Positions 10,100 to 18,995 of a stretch of 64,000 nucleotides of DNA are shown here, in pieces. Where the stretch lies: NCBI GenBank assembly GCA_031411655.1, contig JANOBM010000040.1, positions 62,001 through 126,000 of the forward strand, read 5' to 3'. Position 1 is the stretch's first letter; each line of letters begins with the position of its first letter. The translations under genes were made by a program, and so were the position numbers. Below the pieces are notes generated by a model. That model was not told the origin of the DNA, ran no database searches, and saw only the letters and a list, made by a program, of their open reading frames with translations. This stretch comes from UBA6163 sp031411655. Lineage in GTDB: Bacteria > Planctomycetota > Planctomycetia > Pirellulales > Pirellulaceae.

Positions 10100-10171
10100 A
10101 AAACCTGACTGCGATCGACTTTAACGGTCGTTCCGATTATCGGGAATGTAACGGCCTTCGAGTCAGGTTTT
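10100..10171 (+). promoter_or_regulatory. Candidate structured leader element upstream of the AEC transporter
   Basis: AAAACCTGACT (10100-10110) and AGTCAGGTTTT (10161-10171) are a perfect 11-bp inverted repeat enclosing 50 bases. The helix can be extended by CGA/TCG (10112-10114 with 10158-10160) past one bulged G. Inside, two adjacent hairpins can form: CGAC-loop-GTCG (10116-10130) and TTCCGA-TTA-TCGGGAA (10131-10146). Together they give a three-way junction that ends 7 bases before the probable start codon at 10179. The 3' strand includes the only Shine-Dalgarno-like bases (TCAGG), so the fold could control translation. It could also lie in the smc leader on the other strand. The pairing is seen; the function is inferred. 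Confidence 0.45.
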
Positions 10172-10178
10172 GCTGTCC

Positions 10179-11135
10179 ATGGACGATTTTCTACCCATCG
10201 TTTCCCGTGTCACCGGCGTTTTCTTGGTGATGGGGGTGGGTGCACTTGCACGGAAGCTCCATTGGCTTAGCCGCGAATCCGATGCCTCGCTGGCAAATCT
10301 GACGGCCAACGTACTTTTACCGGCCCTGTTCATTGACCGTGTATTAGCGGGTTCAAAACTCGACTCGCTCGTCGTCGCCTGGGTACCTCCGGCCATCGGA
10401 TTTTGCACCACTGCGGTTGGGTTGGGCCTAGCGCTGCTGTTCGTACGCCTCATCGGCAAATTCATTGGGTGCCAATCCGACGCGTCCCAGCGCTCGTTTG
10501 CCTTGGGCGTTGGGATTTGCAATTACGGTTACATTCCCTTGCCGTTAGCGCAGCATTTTTACCCCGCCGCGGAGATCGACCTCATCCTTCACAACGTCGG
10601 CGTCGACATCGCACTTTGGACCGTCGGCATTTGGATCATCGCCGGTGGAAAGCAATCCAGCCTTCGACGTGCACTATTGAGTCCACCCGTGGTGTCGATC
10701 GGAATCGCACTGTTACTCAAACAACTGGGCGTCGTCAAATTCATTCCTGGACCACTGCTTCAAATGACCCACGAACTTGGCCAGTGCACGATTCCGTTGG
10801 GCCTAATACTCAGCGGTGCGATCATTGTTGACTTCATCCGGCACGCACAGTGGCGGACATCGGCCCGAACGATTTTTGCGGCCGTCGCGTTTCGGCAAAT
10901 GATCATGCCGGTATTGATGCTCGGAGTCGCAGCGTTACTTCCCCTTACTAATACCGTAGAGCAAGTCGTTGTACTTCAAGCTGCCATGCCGTCCGCCGTC
11001 TTCCCCATCGTGCTTGCCCGTCTGTATGAGAAGGACACCACCACCGCCTTGCGCGTGATCCTTGGAACAGGACTGGTGGGGTTGGTTACAATTCCAATTT
11101 GGCTCTTCGTCGGTCGGCTGTGGTTATTGTCTTAG
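10179..11135 (+). CDS. AEC family transporter
   Basis: A 318-residue membrane protein of the auxin-efflux-carrier (AEC) family, which exports or exchanges organic anions such as malate or malonate in other bacteria. About ten hydrophobic helices run through the whole length, with the family's typical early segment (SDASLANLTANVLLPALFI) and the paired NYGYIPLPLAQ and MPSAVFPIVLARLY segments in the two halves. The frame is open from a TTG at 10170, but ATG 10179 is the more likely start; the ribosome binding site is weak and buried in the inverted repeat just upstream. The 3' end overlaps the convergent 11124-12647 gene by 12 bases. The substrate cannot be deduced. Confidence 0.85.
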   Translation: MDDFLPIVSRVTGVFLVMGVGALARKLHWLSRESDASLANLTANVLLPALFIDRVLAGSKLDSLVVAWVPPAIGFCTTAVGLGLALLFVRLIGKFIGCQSDASQRSFALGVGICNYGYIPLPLAQHFYPAAEIDLILHNVGVDIALWTVGIWIIAGGKQSSLRRALLSPPVVSIGIALLLKQLGVVKFIPGPLLQMTHELGQCTIPLGLILSGAIIVDFIRHAQWRTSARTIFAAVAFRQMIMPVLMLGVAALLPLTNTVEQVVVLQAAMPSAVFPIVLARLYEKDTTTALRVILGTGLVGLVTIPIWLFVGRLWLLS

Positions 11136-12647
11136 ACTTTCTTTGAGTAGATTCGCGGTGATGCGTTGGATACGCTCGTCTGGCCCGTGTGGACGGCTAT
11201 GGTGTGACCATGGAAGCGTGTGACCGGGAGGATCACCGAGCGCTTGCGCCCACCAAATCGTTGCTGCGTTAAAAACAAAATTGTTCTTCGGGCCGGGATA
11301 AATCGTTGCGGTCCATTGCTGTGGGTTCTCACCGCCCTGCCATGCAGTTCCTGACGCGACCACCTCAAGACCTGGAATGTCTGCAGGGGCTCCATGGTAT
11401 TCCCAACCAATAAGGCCAGGGATCGATTCTCCTTTTTTGAGACCTGTGCCTTCAAACATCCAGTGGTCTGGTTGCGTCACGGTCCAGTCGCCACCACCGT
11501 TGACCGGCTCAACGTTTCTCGCCCCCATGAGTAGTCCTTCGTCCGGACCCTTGTACGGAAAGGGACCATGCTCCTTGTCGCGCGGACCTGCGAAACCATT
11601 GTCTGCACCGTAAGGGCCGCCGCGAAAGAAAATACGATTCGGGTTACCAGTAGAACTTTCACGCAGCGGCGTTACCCAACAAACGCTATTTCCCGAAAGG
11701 AACATCAAATCGACCCCCTCGTCTCGCATCTTTACGACGCTTTCAAATTGGCGAATGTCCCAGTACTCGTCGTGTCCAATACTGATGAATGCCTTGCACT
11801 TGAGCCCACGTTCCGGAGACAACATATCGCTATTGGAGCAGTAAGACACGTCGTAGCCCTGCTGCTCCAGCCAATACGACATGGGGAATTCATAGGGAAT
11901 GAACTCCCCAGCTCCGACGGTCAACGGATCATTGACAACGGACGTGTACTGAGCCTCGCGTCCATAGGGGCGATCAAAGCTAACATCGGCCCACGGACCC
12001 TGGCCACCTTTTGGATGTGTATAAACCGAATAATGACTTGGCCAGACGTTGTACGCTTGCCACGTGTTATCGGAGCATTGAAACAAGACATCCGCTGGAC
12101 GCTCATCACGCACGATAAAAATAACGTAGCTCTGCCAATAGGGCTCGTTCCCTTCCGGGATGGTGGTCATCCGTCCCAAGTAAACTCCACTGATCCAGTC
12201 TTCGGGGATGGCAATCTTTACCGACGGGGTCCACTTGCACTCATGCAGGTCTTTCTCGCCGATTGTTGGTTCTGGCTGCGTGACTCCTGCGACACGTTCG
12301 AAAGTTTTCATCAGTCTCGCCCCACGCCCACCGTAATAGCCGGTTCGAAACAGTTCTAACTTAAAGTCTCTTGCAGGATTTGACGAAACCATGATCTCAA
12401 TCGATTCCCCCACGGCAACGCTTTGTTTCGAACAGTAGCCTTCGATGCGAGTCGACCTGCAGCCGTCCCCGTCAACCTTGACACGAGTCAACTGCCAATC
12501 AGTAGCCCCCGCTCGTCGATTCTCCGTTTGAATCAAATTCTCCGCTTTAACTTCGCCTGGCGACAATACACTTTGGTAAGCGAGTATCGCGAACCACAAG
12601 GCAACAGACATCGTAAGGCACTTGGGACGTATGCAGCGAGCAGCCAT
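11124..12647 (-). CDS. Secreted N,N-dimethylformamidase beta-subunit-like protein
   Basis: A 507-residue exported protein whose body matches the domain of the large (beta) subunit of N,N-dimethylformamidase. Family-like segments include LELFRTGYYGGRGARLMK, SYVIFIVRDERPADVLFQ, SDNTWQAYNVWPSHYSVY and KAFISIGHDEYWDIRQFE, which contain the conserved Tyr/Asp/His/Glu residues around the likely metal site. The longest frame begins at 12758, but ATG 12647 has AAAGG at good spacing and starts a clean signal peptide (LTMSVALWFAILAYQSVLS), so 12647 is used. In planctomycetes such domains occur in secreted proteins of unknown substrate; no small alpha subunit is adjacent, so true formamidase activity is doubtful. 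The esterase-like gene lies 118 bases upstream on the same strand and may be co-transcribed. Confidence 0.78.
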   Translation of the reverse strand: MAARCIRPKCLTMSVALWFAILAYQSVLSPGEVKAENLIQTENRRAGATDWQLTRVKVDGDGCRSTRIEGYCSKQSVAVGESIEIMVSSNPARDFKLELFRTGYYGGRGARLMKTFERVAGVTQPEPTIGEKDLHECKWTPSVKIAIPEDWISGVYLGRMTTIPEGNEPYWQSYVIFIVRDERPADVLFQCSDNTWQAYNVWPSHYSVYTHPKGGQGPWADVSFDRPYGREAQYTSVVNDPLTVGAGEFIPYEFPMSYWLEQQGYDVSYCSNSDMLSPERGLKCKAFISIGHDEYWDIRQFESVVKMRDEGVDLMFLSGNSVCWVTPLRESSTGNPNRIFFRGGPYGADNGFAGPRDKEHGPFPYKGPDEGLLMGARNVEPVNGGGDWTVTQPDHWMFEGTGLKKGESIPGLIGWEYHGAPADIPGLEVVASGTAWQGGENPQQWTATIYPGPKNNFVFNAATIWWAQALGDPPGHTLPWSHHSRPHGPDERIQRITANLLKESLRQ

Positions 12648-12765
12648 TTTGGAGACCTTTCTGGATAACCACGATGCGCGAAACAAGAGCGAGAAAGAGG
12701 TGGCGACTGACGTTTGGTTTTTGGGGTAGCGTATCGCGAATTCGCATCGCACAATCAAAATATGA

Positions 12766-13863
12766 TCAATGAATCGGCCTTTGGAACAGTTTTGGTAGAA
12801 ACTCAGTGAGGTAGGTGCGCCCGACTGGCCAGGAGTGATCGCCTTCGGTCAAGTGCCACTCGTGTTGGATGCCATGCTGATCCAATGCTGCGGTCATCGC
12901 TTCATTCATCGAAAGCAAAAAATCTTCTTTGCCGCAGGCAATCCAAAGGAGCTTCAGTTGTTGGTTAACGGATTCAGGCTTCTCGAACATCGATTGTAGG
13001 CTCTCGATATTCGCCGCACCACTGAAAGATCCAACCCAGGCAAAGCGGTCACTATTTCGTAGTCCGACATTGATCGATTGCCATCCGCCCATGCTGAGAC
13101 CTGCGATTGCCCGTTGGTCGGAGCTGGGTGCGACTCGGTATAGCAATTCAGCAAGCGGGATCGCTTCGTCGAATAGCTCTCGCTCAAAGACTGTGAGCGA
13201 TTCATCTCGCTTGGCAGCGTTTTCGCGAGGAATCTGCCCGAGAGGGTGTCCGTCGATCATGAGTATGATCATCGGGAGGGTGCTACCATCGGCGATTAAT
13301 CGATCCGCGATCCAATTCGCCTTACCGTGCTCTACCCACGTTGCTTGGTTGTCGCCTGATCCGTGCTGCAAGATCAGCAGGGGATATAATTGGTCGCCGC
13401 TCGTCTCATACCCAGGTGGCGTGTATACCGTCATGGGACGCGGCCGTCCCACGACATCTGAATCGTACCAGTGCTGGTGCACCGTACCATGGGGAATGTC
13501 CTGAAAGTCCCATGGATTGGGTGGTGAACCCGCGATGTGAAGGATGCTGCGGCTCGGGTTACGCTGGGGCTTAAGCGAAGGATTGCTTGGATCAATCACC
13601 GAGAGCCCATCAATCACAAAATTGTACTCCCACACGCCTGGGGGAATCGGATTCGAGGTGACGGACCACACTGACCTATCATCGGCCGCCCGAGATAGCA
13701 CGGTGGGTTCCTTTGACCACTGTCCGCGCACAACAACATCATTAGCCGCCTCATGACGAAACCGAAACGTGACGCGACCGTCCCCATGAATCTCTGGTCC
13801 GGTTTGAGCTCTTAAGCTGGTCAACGAGCATACGATCCATAGTGAAAATAAAAGACTCCGCAC
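12766..13863 (-). CDS. Secreted esterase with N-terminal early-set (CBM48-like) domain
   Basis: A 365-residue alpha/beta hydrolase of the enterochelin-esterase/feruloyl-esterase (esterase D-like) type. The longest frame starts at 13965, but GTG 13863 has GGAG 9 bases before it and opens directly with a signal peptide (RSLLFSLWIVCSLTSLRAQ), so this start is preferred. Residues about 25-110 form an E-set/CBM48-like beta domain (VTFRFRHEAANDVVVRGQW, WEYNFVIDG). The hydrolase domain follows with LLILQHGSGDN, the nucleophile elbow GLSMGG, an acid in the GKEDFLL region, and the catalytic His in EGDHSWPVG. It probably cleaves acyl or aryl esters on polysaccharides in the periplasm or outside. Its downstream neighbour is also secreted, which suggests a shared degradative role. 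Confidence 0.85.
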   Translation of the reverse strand: MRSLLFSLWIVCSLTSLRAQTGPEIHGDGRVTFRFRHEAANDVVVRGQWSKEPTVLSRAADDRSVWSVTSNPIPPGVWEYNFVIDGLSVIDPSNPSLKPQRNPSRSILHIAGSPPNPWDFQDIPHGTVHQHWYDSDVVGRPRPMTVYTPPGYETSGDQLYPLLILQHGSGDNQATWVEHGKANWIADRLIADGSTLPMIILMIDGHPLGQIPRENAAKRDESLTVFERELFDEAIPLAELLYRVAPSSDQRAIAGLSMGGWQSINVGLRNSDRFAWVGSFSGAANIESLQSMFEKPESVNQQLKLLWIACGKEDFLLSMNEAMTAALDQHGIQHEWHLTEGDHSWPVGRTYLTEFLPKLFQRPIH

Positions 13864-14191
13864 CTTGACAACTCCAATAGGGTCTTCGTATCGGTCATTC
13901 TTTGCGTTCAAGGAATGCATTGTAACTCGAATCGATCGGGCCGAGTTTTTCGAGATCTCCGCCAAGTGATTGGTTGCCGCCTGCGTTCAAACGTGGGCAA
14001 TAGAGTTCAACCGAAATGTCCGTACGGGATCAGGTCCCTACGGGATACGATTGCACGAAAATGGCTCTCATCGCGAATTGAATTATAGGGCTTTCCCCGG
14101 CATACCTGCTGACGGCTCATTCGTAGAATCAACGATGTTGAGCCTGCAAAACCGCCTTGCGGACGATCTCTCAATTACAAAGGACGAAATC

Positions 14192-14584
14192 ATGTTTGGT
14201 TTGAAAAACTTAGTCATGTTGGCTGCGACGGCACTCCTCCTATCGGTTGGGACTACCGTACAAGCGGTCGGGCCCAATGTGAATGGATCGTACGTTACGC
14301 CTCTCAAACAAGGCACGTTGAAGTTTGTTCCCGTGAAGCGAGTGGTGCAGTGGGGCTACCAAGGAAACGCAACCGTCGAGGGGCGAAAATTCCCAGCAAC
14401 GCTATCGTACGGAAATAGCGGAATCTATTTGACTTGGATGCGGCGAACGGATTATGTGCAATTGGGACAAGCGTCGCTGAACATTCAGCCTGACGGCACC
14501 TACGCGGGGACCATTGAGTTTCTCAATAAGGCCGGTACAGTTACTGATTCTGGTGTCGTTCAGGCAACCATTGTCAATAAGTAG
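14192..14584 (+). CDS. Small secreted protein of unknown function
   Basis: A 130-residue protein. The frame is open from 13970, but ATG 14192 has AAAGGA at correct spacing and begins a textbook signal peptide (KNLVMLAATALLLSVGTTVQA), so 14192 is chosen. The mature part of about 105 residues is predicted to be mainly beta strand (KRVVQWGYQGNATVEGRKF, SGIYLTWMRRTDYVQLGQA) and lacks cysteines. No family was recognised. It precedes the VIT transporter by 58 bases on the same strand; no functional link is evident. Confidence 0.7.
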   Translation: MFGLKNLVMLAATALLLSVGTTVQAVGPNVNGSYVTPLKQGTLKFVPVKRVVQWGYQGNATVEGRKFPATLSYGNSGIYLTWMRRTDYVQLGQASLNIQPDGTYAGTIEFLNKAGTVTDSGVVQATIVNK

Positions 14585-14642
14585 CGATTCGACTTCTTCG
14601 ATCGCCTTACTTTCAACCTGTAACGCCGGGATTGCTAATAAT

Positions 14643-15338
14643 TTGTTCGTTAATCATCACGAGCGACATCGCACCGATCGTATCGGCTGGCTTCGTGCCG
14701 CGGTGCTGGGGGCAAATGACGGAATCGTCTCAACTGCCAGCTTGATTGTCGGTGTTGCGGCGGCCAGCGCGTTGCCGGCCGATATATTAGTCGCTGGCGT
14801 TGCCGGGCTTGTCGCTGGGGCGATGTCGATGGCTGCTGGGGAATACGTTTCTGTCAGTTCACAGGCCGATACTGAGACGGCAGATCTGAACCGCGAGCGT
14901 CAAGAACTCGCCAACGACGTAGAAGCAGAGCACCGAGAACTCACAGACATCTACGTGCGCCGAGGGATCGAACCGAATCTTGCGAGCAAGGTTGCGGAAC
15001 AATTAATGGCGCATGATGCGCTGGCAACTCATTCACGAGACGAGCTGGGGATCTCCGATACAACCGCTGCGCGTCCGGTGCAGGCGGCTTTTGCTTCAGC
15101 GGCAAGCTTTGCGGTCGGAGCGGCCATTCCCCTCTCACTTGTTTTTATTGTGCCAAATGCTTGGCTCATTACCACTGTTGTGAGCATTTCGGTGTTGCTT
15201 TTGGCGATACTAGGCGGCTTTGGCGCCCATGCAGGCGGCGCACCGGTTGCGAGAGCCGCTTGGCGCGTCGCATTTTGGGGAGCCATTGCGATGGGGCTAA
15301 CGGCGGGCATCGGTGGACTCTTTGGTGCAACGGTATAG
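14643..15338 (+). CDS. VIT1/CCC1 family iron/manganese transporter
   Basis: A membrane protein of about 231 residues of the VIT/CCC1 family, which moves Fe2+ or Mn2+ in exchange for protons. The conserved opening HHERHRTDRIGWLRAAVLGAND is present, then hydrophobic helices (GIVSTASLIVGVAAASAL; LVAGVAGLVAGAMSMAAGEY), a charged cytoplasmic segment (about residues 80-145) with Glu-rich metal-binding motifs, and three more C-terminal helices. The frame is open from 14514 inside the preceding gene, but family length and N-terminus point to TTG 14643; no good ribosome binding site decides the start. It ends before the histidine kinase gene and could share its transcript. Confidence 0.88.
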   Translation: MFVNHHERHRTDRIGWLRAAVLGANDGIVSTASLIVGVAAASALPADILVAGVAGLVAGAMSMAAGEYVSVSSQADTETADLNRERQELANDVEAEHRELTDIYVRRGIEPNLASKVAEQLMAHDALATHSRDELGISDTTAARPVQAAFASAASFAVGAAIPLSLVFIVPNAWLITTVVSISVLLLAILGGFGAHAGGAPVARAAWRVAFWGAIAMGLTAGIGGLFGATV

Positions 15339-15375
15339 TTAGCTCAAGCAACTAAAAAAGTCAGGTCGTGTTGCA

Positions 15376-16284
15376 ATGCCCGCGCGTCAGAAACTCGAGC
15401 TCCGAAAGATTCATCCCCTCCGATCGTTTTCGCTTATTTTGGCGGTGCTGTTTACGATTGAATCGCTCGTGATGTTTCTTCTTCCCACTATCGTCCCCAC
15501 CGGAAGTTCACCGCCCGCTTATGCATTCATCGATGCGTGTCTTTTGACATGCGTCTTAGCGCCGATGCTTTGGCTGATGATCGTTAATCCGTTACAACGA
15601 TTGGCCAGCACACGCCAAAGATTACTGGCGCTTCACCTCTCATCATTAGAGAGTGAGCGACATCGAATCGCGTTGGATTTGCATGATGGACTTGGGCAAT
15701 CGCTTACTGTACTCACCGTAGGGCTAAGAACCATTGAAGAAACGTCGACTGAATCGGCCGTGCAGGCCCAGGCTCGTGAACTTCGCCGCATCGGTGGAAA
15801 CACGCATGATGAATTGCGACGTCTAGTACATGGAATGCGTCCTGCGGTCCTAGACGATCTCGGTTTGATTCCGGCACTCGAACGTTTTGTCGGCGATCTA
15901 AACGTTTCGAACTGTATCGAAGCCCGTCTGCAGGTCCATTGTGTGGCCGCGGTCAATCTCTGTGAGGAAGTGCAAATCTCGGTTTTCCGCATGGTGCAAG
16001 AGGCAGCGACAAACGCAATACGACACGGAAACGCAAGGCAACTAACAATAAAGATGAATTGCGATGCGTTAACTTTGAACATCGAGATCGAAGATGACGG
16101 AATCGGATTCGATACCGCGAAAAACCTGAACTCAGATCAAACAGGGAGCAACCTGGGACTCTTAAGCGTCCACGAACGTGCTTGTTTATTGGGTGGCGAA
16201 GCCATGGTTTCGTCGAGCCCTGGGGCAGGCACACAGGTACGAGTGCAGGTCCCGCTTCGCCGAAAGGATTCGATGAATGAGTAA
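15376..16284 (+). CDS. NarL-type sensor histidine kinase
   Basis: A 302-residue histidine kinase with two N-terminal membrane helices (about residues 17-38 and 50-70) and almost no extracytoplasmic loop, so it may sense within the membrane or through a partner. The HisKA_3 dimerisation domain carries the phospho-acceptor His103 in ALDLHDGLGQSL. The HATPase_c domain has the N-box (QEAATNAIRHG) and G-box (EIEDDGIGFDT; GLLSVHERACLLGG). The coding end overlaps the response regulator start by 8 bases, showing translational coupling. The signal is unknown. Confidence 0.93.
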   Translation: MPARQKLELRKIHPLRSFSLILAVLFTIESLVMFLLPTIVPTGSSPPAYAFIDACLLTCVLAPMLWLMIVNPLQRLASTRQRLLALHLSSLESERHRIALDLHDGLGQSLTVLTVGLRTIEETSTESAVQAQARELRRIGGNTHDELRRLVHGMRPAVLDDLGLIPALERFVGDLNVSNCIEARLQVHCVAAVNLCEEVQISVFRMVQEAATNAIRHGNARQLTIKMNCDALTLNIEIEDDGIGFDTAKNLNSDQTGSNLGLLSVHERACLLGGEAMVSSSPGAGTQVRVQVPLRRKDSMNE

Positions 16285-16924
16285 GATTCGAGTCGTGGTG
16301 GCCGATGACCACGCCGTTTTACGAAGTGGGCTTAAATTGTTGATCAATTCGCAAAGGGACATGGAATTCATTGGTGAGGCAGCAAGCCACCATGACGCTT
16401 TGGATAAAGTGATTGATTTGAGGCCCGACATTTTGGTCCTCGACATCACCATGCCTGGCGGTACAGCAGCAAAGGTCATTGAAACCATAGTCAAGGATTG
16501 CCAACCGACACGCGTTATCGTGCTTACGATGCATGACGATCCGGCATATTGCCGAGTCGCAATGGCGGCCGGCGCTTTCGGATTCATCACAAAAAAATCG
16601 GCTGACACTGAGTTGCTGGACGCCATTCGCTGTGTGGCTAAGAATCGTATTTATGGTACTAACGTGTTCGCATCGACATCCGAGAAAAAAATGGCGACTG
16701 TCGGTGTTCGGCAGCATCGATCCATAGAAGCACTGAGCGACAGAGAGCAAACGGTTCTCATCATGGTCGCTCAGGGGTACACGAATCAAGCGATTGCCGA
16801 TCGCCTCGATTTAAGCGTTAAAACTGTCGAATCCTATCGCTCACGGTTGATGACGAAACTTGGTCTAAAATCTCGTGCTGAAATGACGAAACTTGCCTTT
16901 GAATCCGGGTTATTAGGCGACTGA
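16277..16924 (+). CDS. NarL/FixJ family response regulator
   Basis: A 215-residue transcription regulator, partner of the overlapping histidine kinase. The receiver domain has the acidic pair Asp10/Asp11, phospho-acceptor Asp56 (LVLDITMPGG), a conserved Thr in VLTMHDD and Lys106. The LuxR-type DNA-binding domain is at about 145-210, with the helix-turn-helix segment ALSDREQTVLIMVAQGYTNQ and KTVESYRSRLMTKLGL. The start ATG 16277 lies inside the kinase gene's last codons. Targets are unknown; the nearby VIT transporter gene is a plausible but unproven one. Confidence 0.94.
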   Translation: MSKIRVVVADDHAVLRSGLKLLINSQRDMEFIGEAASHHDALDKVIDLRPDILVLDITMPGGTAAKVIETIVKDCQPTRVIVLTMHDDPAYCRVAMAAGAFGFITKKSADTELLDAIRCVAKNRIYGTNVFASTSEKKMATVGVRQHRSIEALSDREQTVLIMVAQGYTNQAIADRLDLSVKTVESYRSRLMTKLGLKSRAEMTKLAFESGLLGD

Positions 16925-17127
16925 TGCAGACTGATAACCGATCCCCGACATCATCAAGACACAAGAATCCACTCCCCGGCGAATCCTGGCTAATGGAGGC
17001 AAAGGAAAACACGATCGCGGGATGAAACGCAGGCGACTTGGTAGCCGCTTCATGCTCTGCAACGATTGTTCAACGCGAGTGGATTGCAGTAGCGTTAATG
17101 GTTGCTCACTGCACATTTGCAATCGAC

Positions 17128-18771
17128 CTACGCCATGCCCTTCATGGATCGATATCGCCGAATCATGTTGTTGGTTGAACTGTCATGCTTCAGAACCGGC
17201 ATCACTTCACTTTCCAGCTCAGGTACAATTGCTTGCGCCAGTGCCTTGCCGAGTTCCACACCCCATTGGTCAAACGAATCGATATTCCAAATTACCCCTT
17301 GGGTAAAAACACTATGCTCGTAGAGCGAGATCAGTTTCCCCAATAACTCAGGGGTCAACCGCTTGGCGAGGATGGTGTTTGATGGCCGATTGCCCTCAAA
17401 TACACGGTGGGGTACGAGCGACTCGGCTGTTCCCTCGGCTCGGACCTGCTCCGCTGTTTTTCCGAAGGCAAGCGCTTCGGTTTGGGCGAATACATTGGCC
17501 AGTAAAATGTCGTGTTCCCGGCCTAGCTTGTTTAGCGATTCCGCGAAGGCGATGAAATCACAAGGAATCAGTTTTGTCCCCTGGTGAATCAGTTGATAGA
17601 AAGAATGCTGACCGTTGGTACCAGGCTCTCCCCAGTAAATCGGTCCGGTTTGATAAGTGACGTTGACTCCATCCAACGTGACCTGCTTGCCGTTGCTCTC
17701 CATGGTCAACTGTTGCAAGTACGCTGGGAAACGCTTCAGGTATTGCTCGTAAGGTAACACCGCGACCGTTTGAGCTTCAAAAAATTCGTTGTACCAGACG
17801 GTTAGCAAGCCGAGCAGCACCGGTAAATTCTTCGCAAAAGGCGCGGTTCGGAAATGTTCGTCCATTTGGTGAAAGCCATTCAGCATTTCCCGGAAATGGG
17901 GTGGGCCGATAGCGAGCATCGTGGAAAGGCCAATGGCTGAGTCCATGGAGTAACGTCCACCAACCCAATCCCAAAAGCCAAACATGTTTTCCGTATCGAT
18001 CCCAAATGCAGAGACCTTAGCCGCATTGGTTGATACCGCAACAAAGTGCTTTGCAACGGCAATAGTGTCTCCTCCAAGTCCCCTCAATGTCCATTCGCGA
18101 GCAAATTGCGCATTGGTCATAGTCTCTTGCGTAGTGAAAGTCTTTGAAGCGACGATAAAAAGCGTTTCTGCGGGGTCGAGGTCTTGAGTTGCTTCAGCGA
18201 AATCCGTTCCATCAACGTTGGAGACAAATCGAAGTACCAAACTGCGGTCGCTGTAATGCTTAAGTGCCTCGTATGCCATGACCGGCCCGAGATCCGAGCC
18301 ACCGATGCCGATGTTGACGATATTTCGAATGCGTTTGCCGGTATGTCCTTTCCATTGACCACTACGAACGCGATCTGCGAATCGCGACATCTTTTCAAGT
18401 ACCGCATGCACCTGCGGCACAACATCTTCACCGTCTACGATAATCGTCGCTTCCTTGGGGGCTCGCAACGCGACGTGGAGCACAGCGCGGTTTTCGGTGA
18501 CATTGATTTTGTCCCCGCGGAACATCGCTTCCGTCTTCGCCTTTAGACCAGACTCCTCGGCAAGTTGGAAAAGCAATTTAAGCGTTTCGTCGGTGACTCG
18601 GTTTTTTGAGTAATCCAGATATAACCCTTCCGCCTCAATTGTCATCCGCTCACCGCGATACGAATCTTCGGCAAAGAGATCTCGCATATGTCGGTTACAA
18701 ATACTGCGAAAGTGAGCTTCGAGCGACTTCCAAGCGGGACGAGAAGTTAACGGCAGAATGGTTGTCGTCAT
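17128..18771 (-). CDS. pgi: Glucose-6-phosphate isomerase
   Basis: A 547-residue phosphoglucose isomerase that interconverts glucose 6-phosphate and fructose 6-phosphate in glycolysis and gluconeogenesis. The substrate loop IGIGGSDLGP, the catalytic-glutamate region QLTMESNGK, the second signature GQHSFYQLIHQGT with the catalytic His, and the C-terminal lysine in QWGVELGKALA are all present. Length matches the bacterial/eukaryotic long form. AAGGAAAG lies at good spacing before ATG 18771. It is a single-gene unit; the ISL3 element lies 168 bases upstream of its start and might have separated it from more distant promoter elements. Confidence 0.97.
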   Translation of the reverse strand: MTTTILPLTSRPAWKSLEAHFRSICNRHMRDLFAEDSYRGERMTIEAEGLYLDYSKNRVTDETLKLLFQLAEESGLKAKTEAMFRGDKINVTENRAVLHVALRAPKEATIIVDGEDVVPQVHAVLEKMSRFADRVRSGQWKGHTGKRIRNIVNIGIGGSDLGPVMAYEALKHYSDRSLVLRFVSNVDGTDFAEATQDLDPAETLFIVASKTFTTQETMTNAQFAREWTLRGLGGDTIAVAKHFVAVSTNAAKVSAFGIDTENMFGFWDWVGGRYSMDSAIGLSTMLAIGPPHFREMLNGFHQMDEHFRTAPFAKNLPVLLGLLTVWYNEFFEAQTVAVLPYEQYLKRFPAYLQQLTMESNGKQVTLDGVNVTYQTGPIYWGEPGTNGQHSFYQLIHQGTKLIPCDFIAFAESLNKLGREHDILLANVFAQTEALAFGKTAEQVRAEGTAESLVPHRVFEGNRPSNTILAKRLTPELLGKLISLYEHSVFTQGVIWNIDSFDQWGVELGKALAQAIVPELESEVMPVLKHDSSTNNMIRRYRSMKGMA

Positions 18772-18939
18772 CGTATCTTTCCTTCGATCTATGAATGAGG
18801 GCTACATGCGGAGCGTCGCAAGGTCACGCATCGGCGAGGCCGAAAACGACACCCTACCAGGAACTCGCACCGTTTGCTTGCAGTCTATGCCACGCCCCAT
18901 AAATTTTTCCTTGGTTGGTTTTCTACCAAGCGATTAAAT
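18772..18939. other. Short pgi upstream region, no gene seen
   Basis: These 168 bases between the pgi start and the left end of the insertion sequence probably hold the pgi promoter. No clear promoter motif, RNA gene or ORF was identified. Confidence 0.4.
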
Positions 18940-18962
18940 AGGTCCATCCGGGTTTGTCGTGG
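18940..18962. repeat. Left terminal inverted repeat of the ISL3 element
   Basis: The repeat starts AGGTCCATCCGGG and ends TCGTGG, differing from the right copy at two positions (14 and 17). It lies 33 bases before the transposase start codon. Confidence 0.85.
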
Positions 18963-18995
18963 ATTCGGTAGAATTCTCCGCCAAGGAGAACCACT

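Noticed and set aside
11568..12359. 263-codon plus-strand frame opposite the dimethylformamidase-like gene
   Set aside because: Antisense to a gene with clear domain similarity; the frame lacks any motif.
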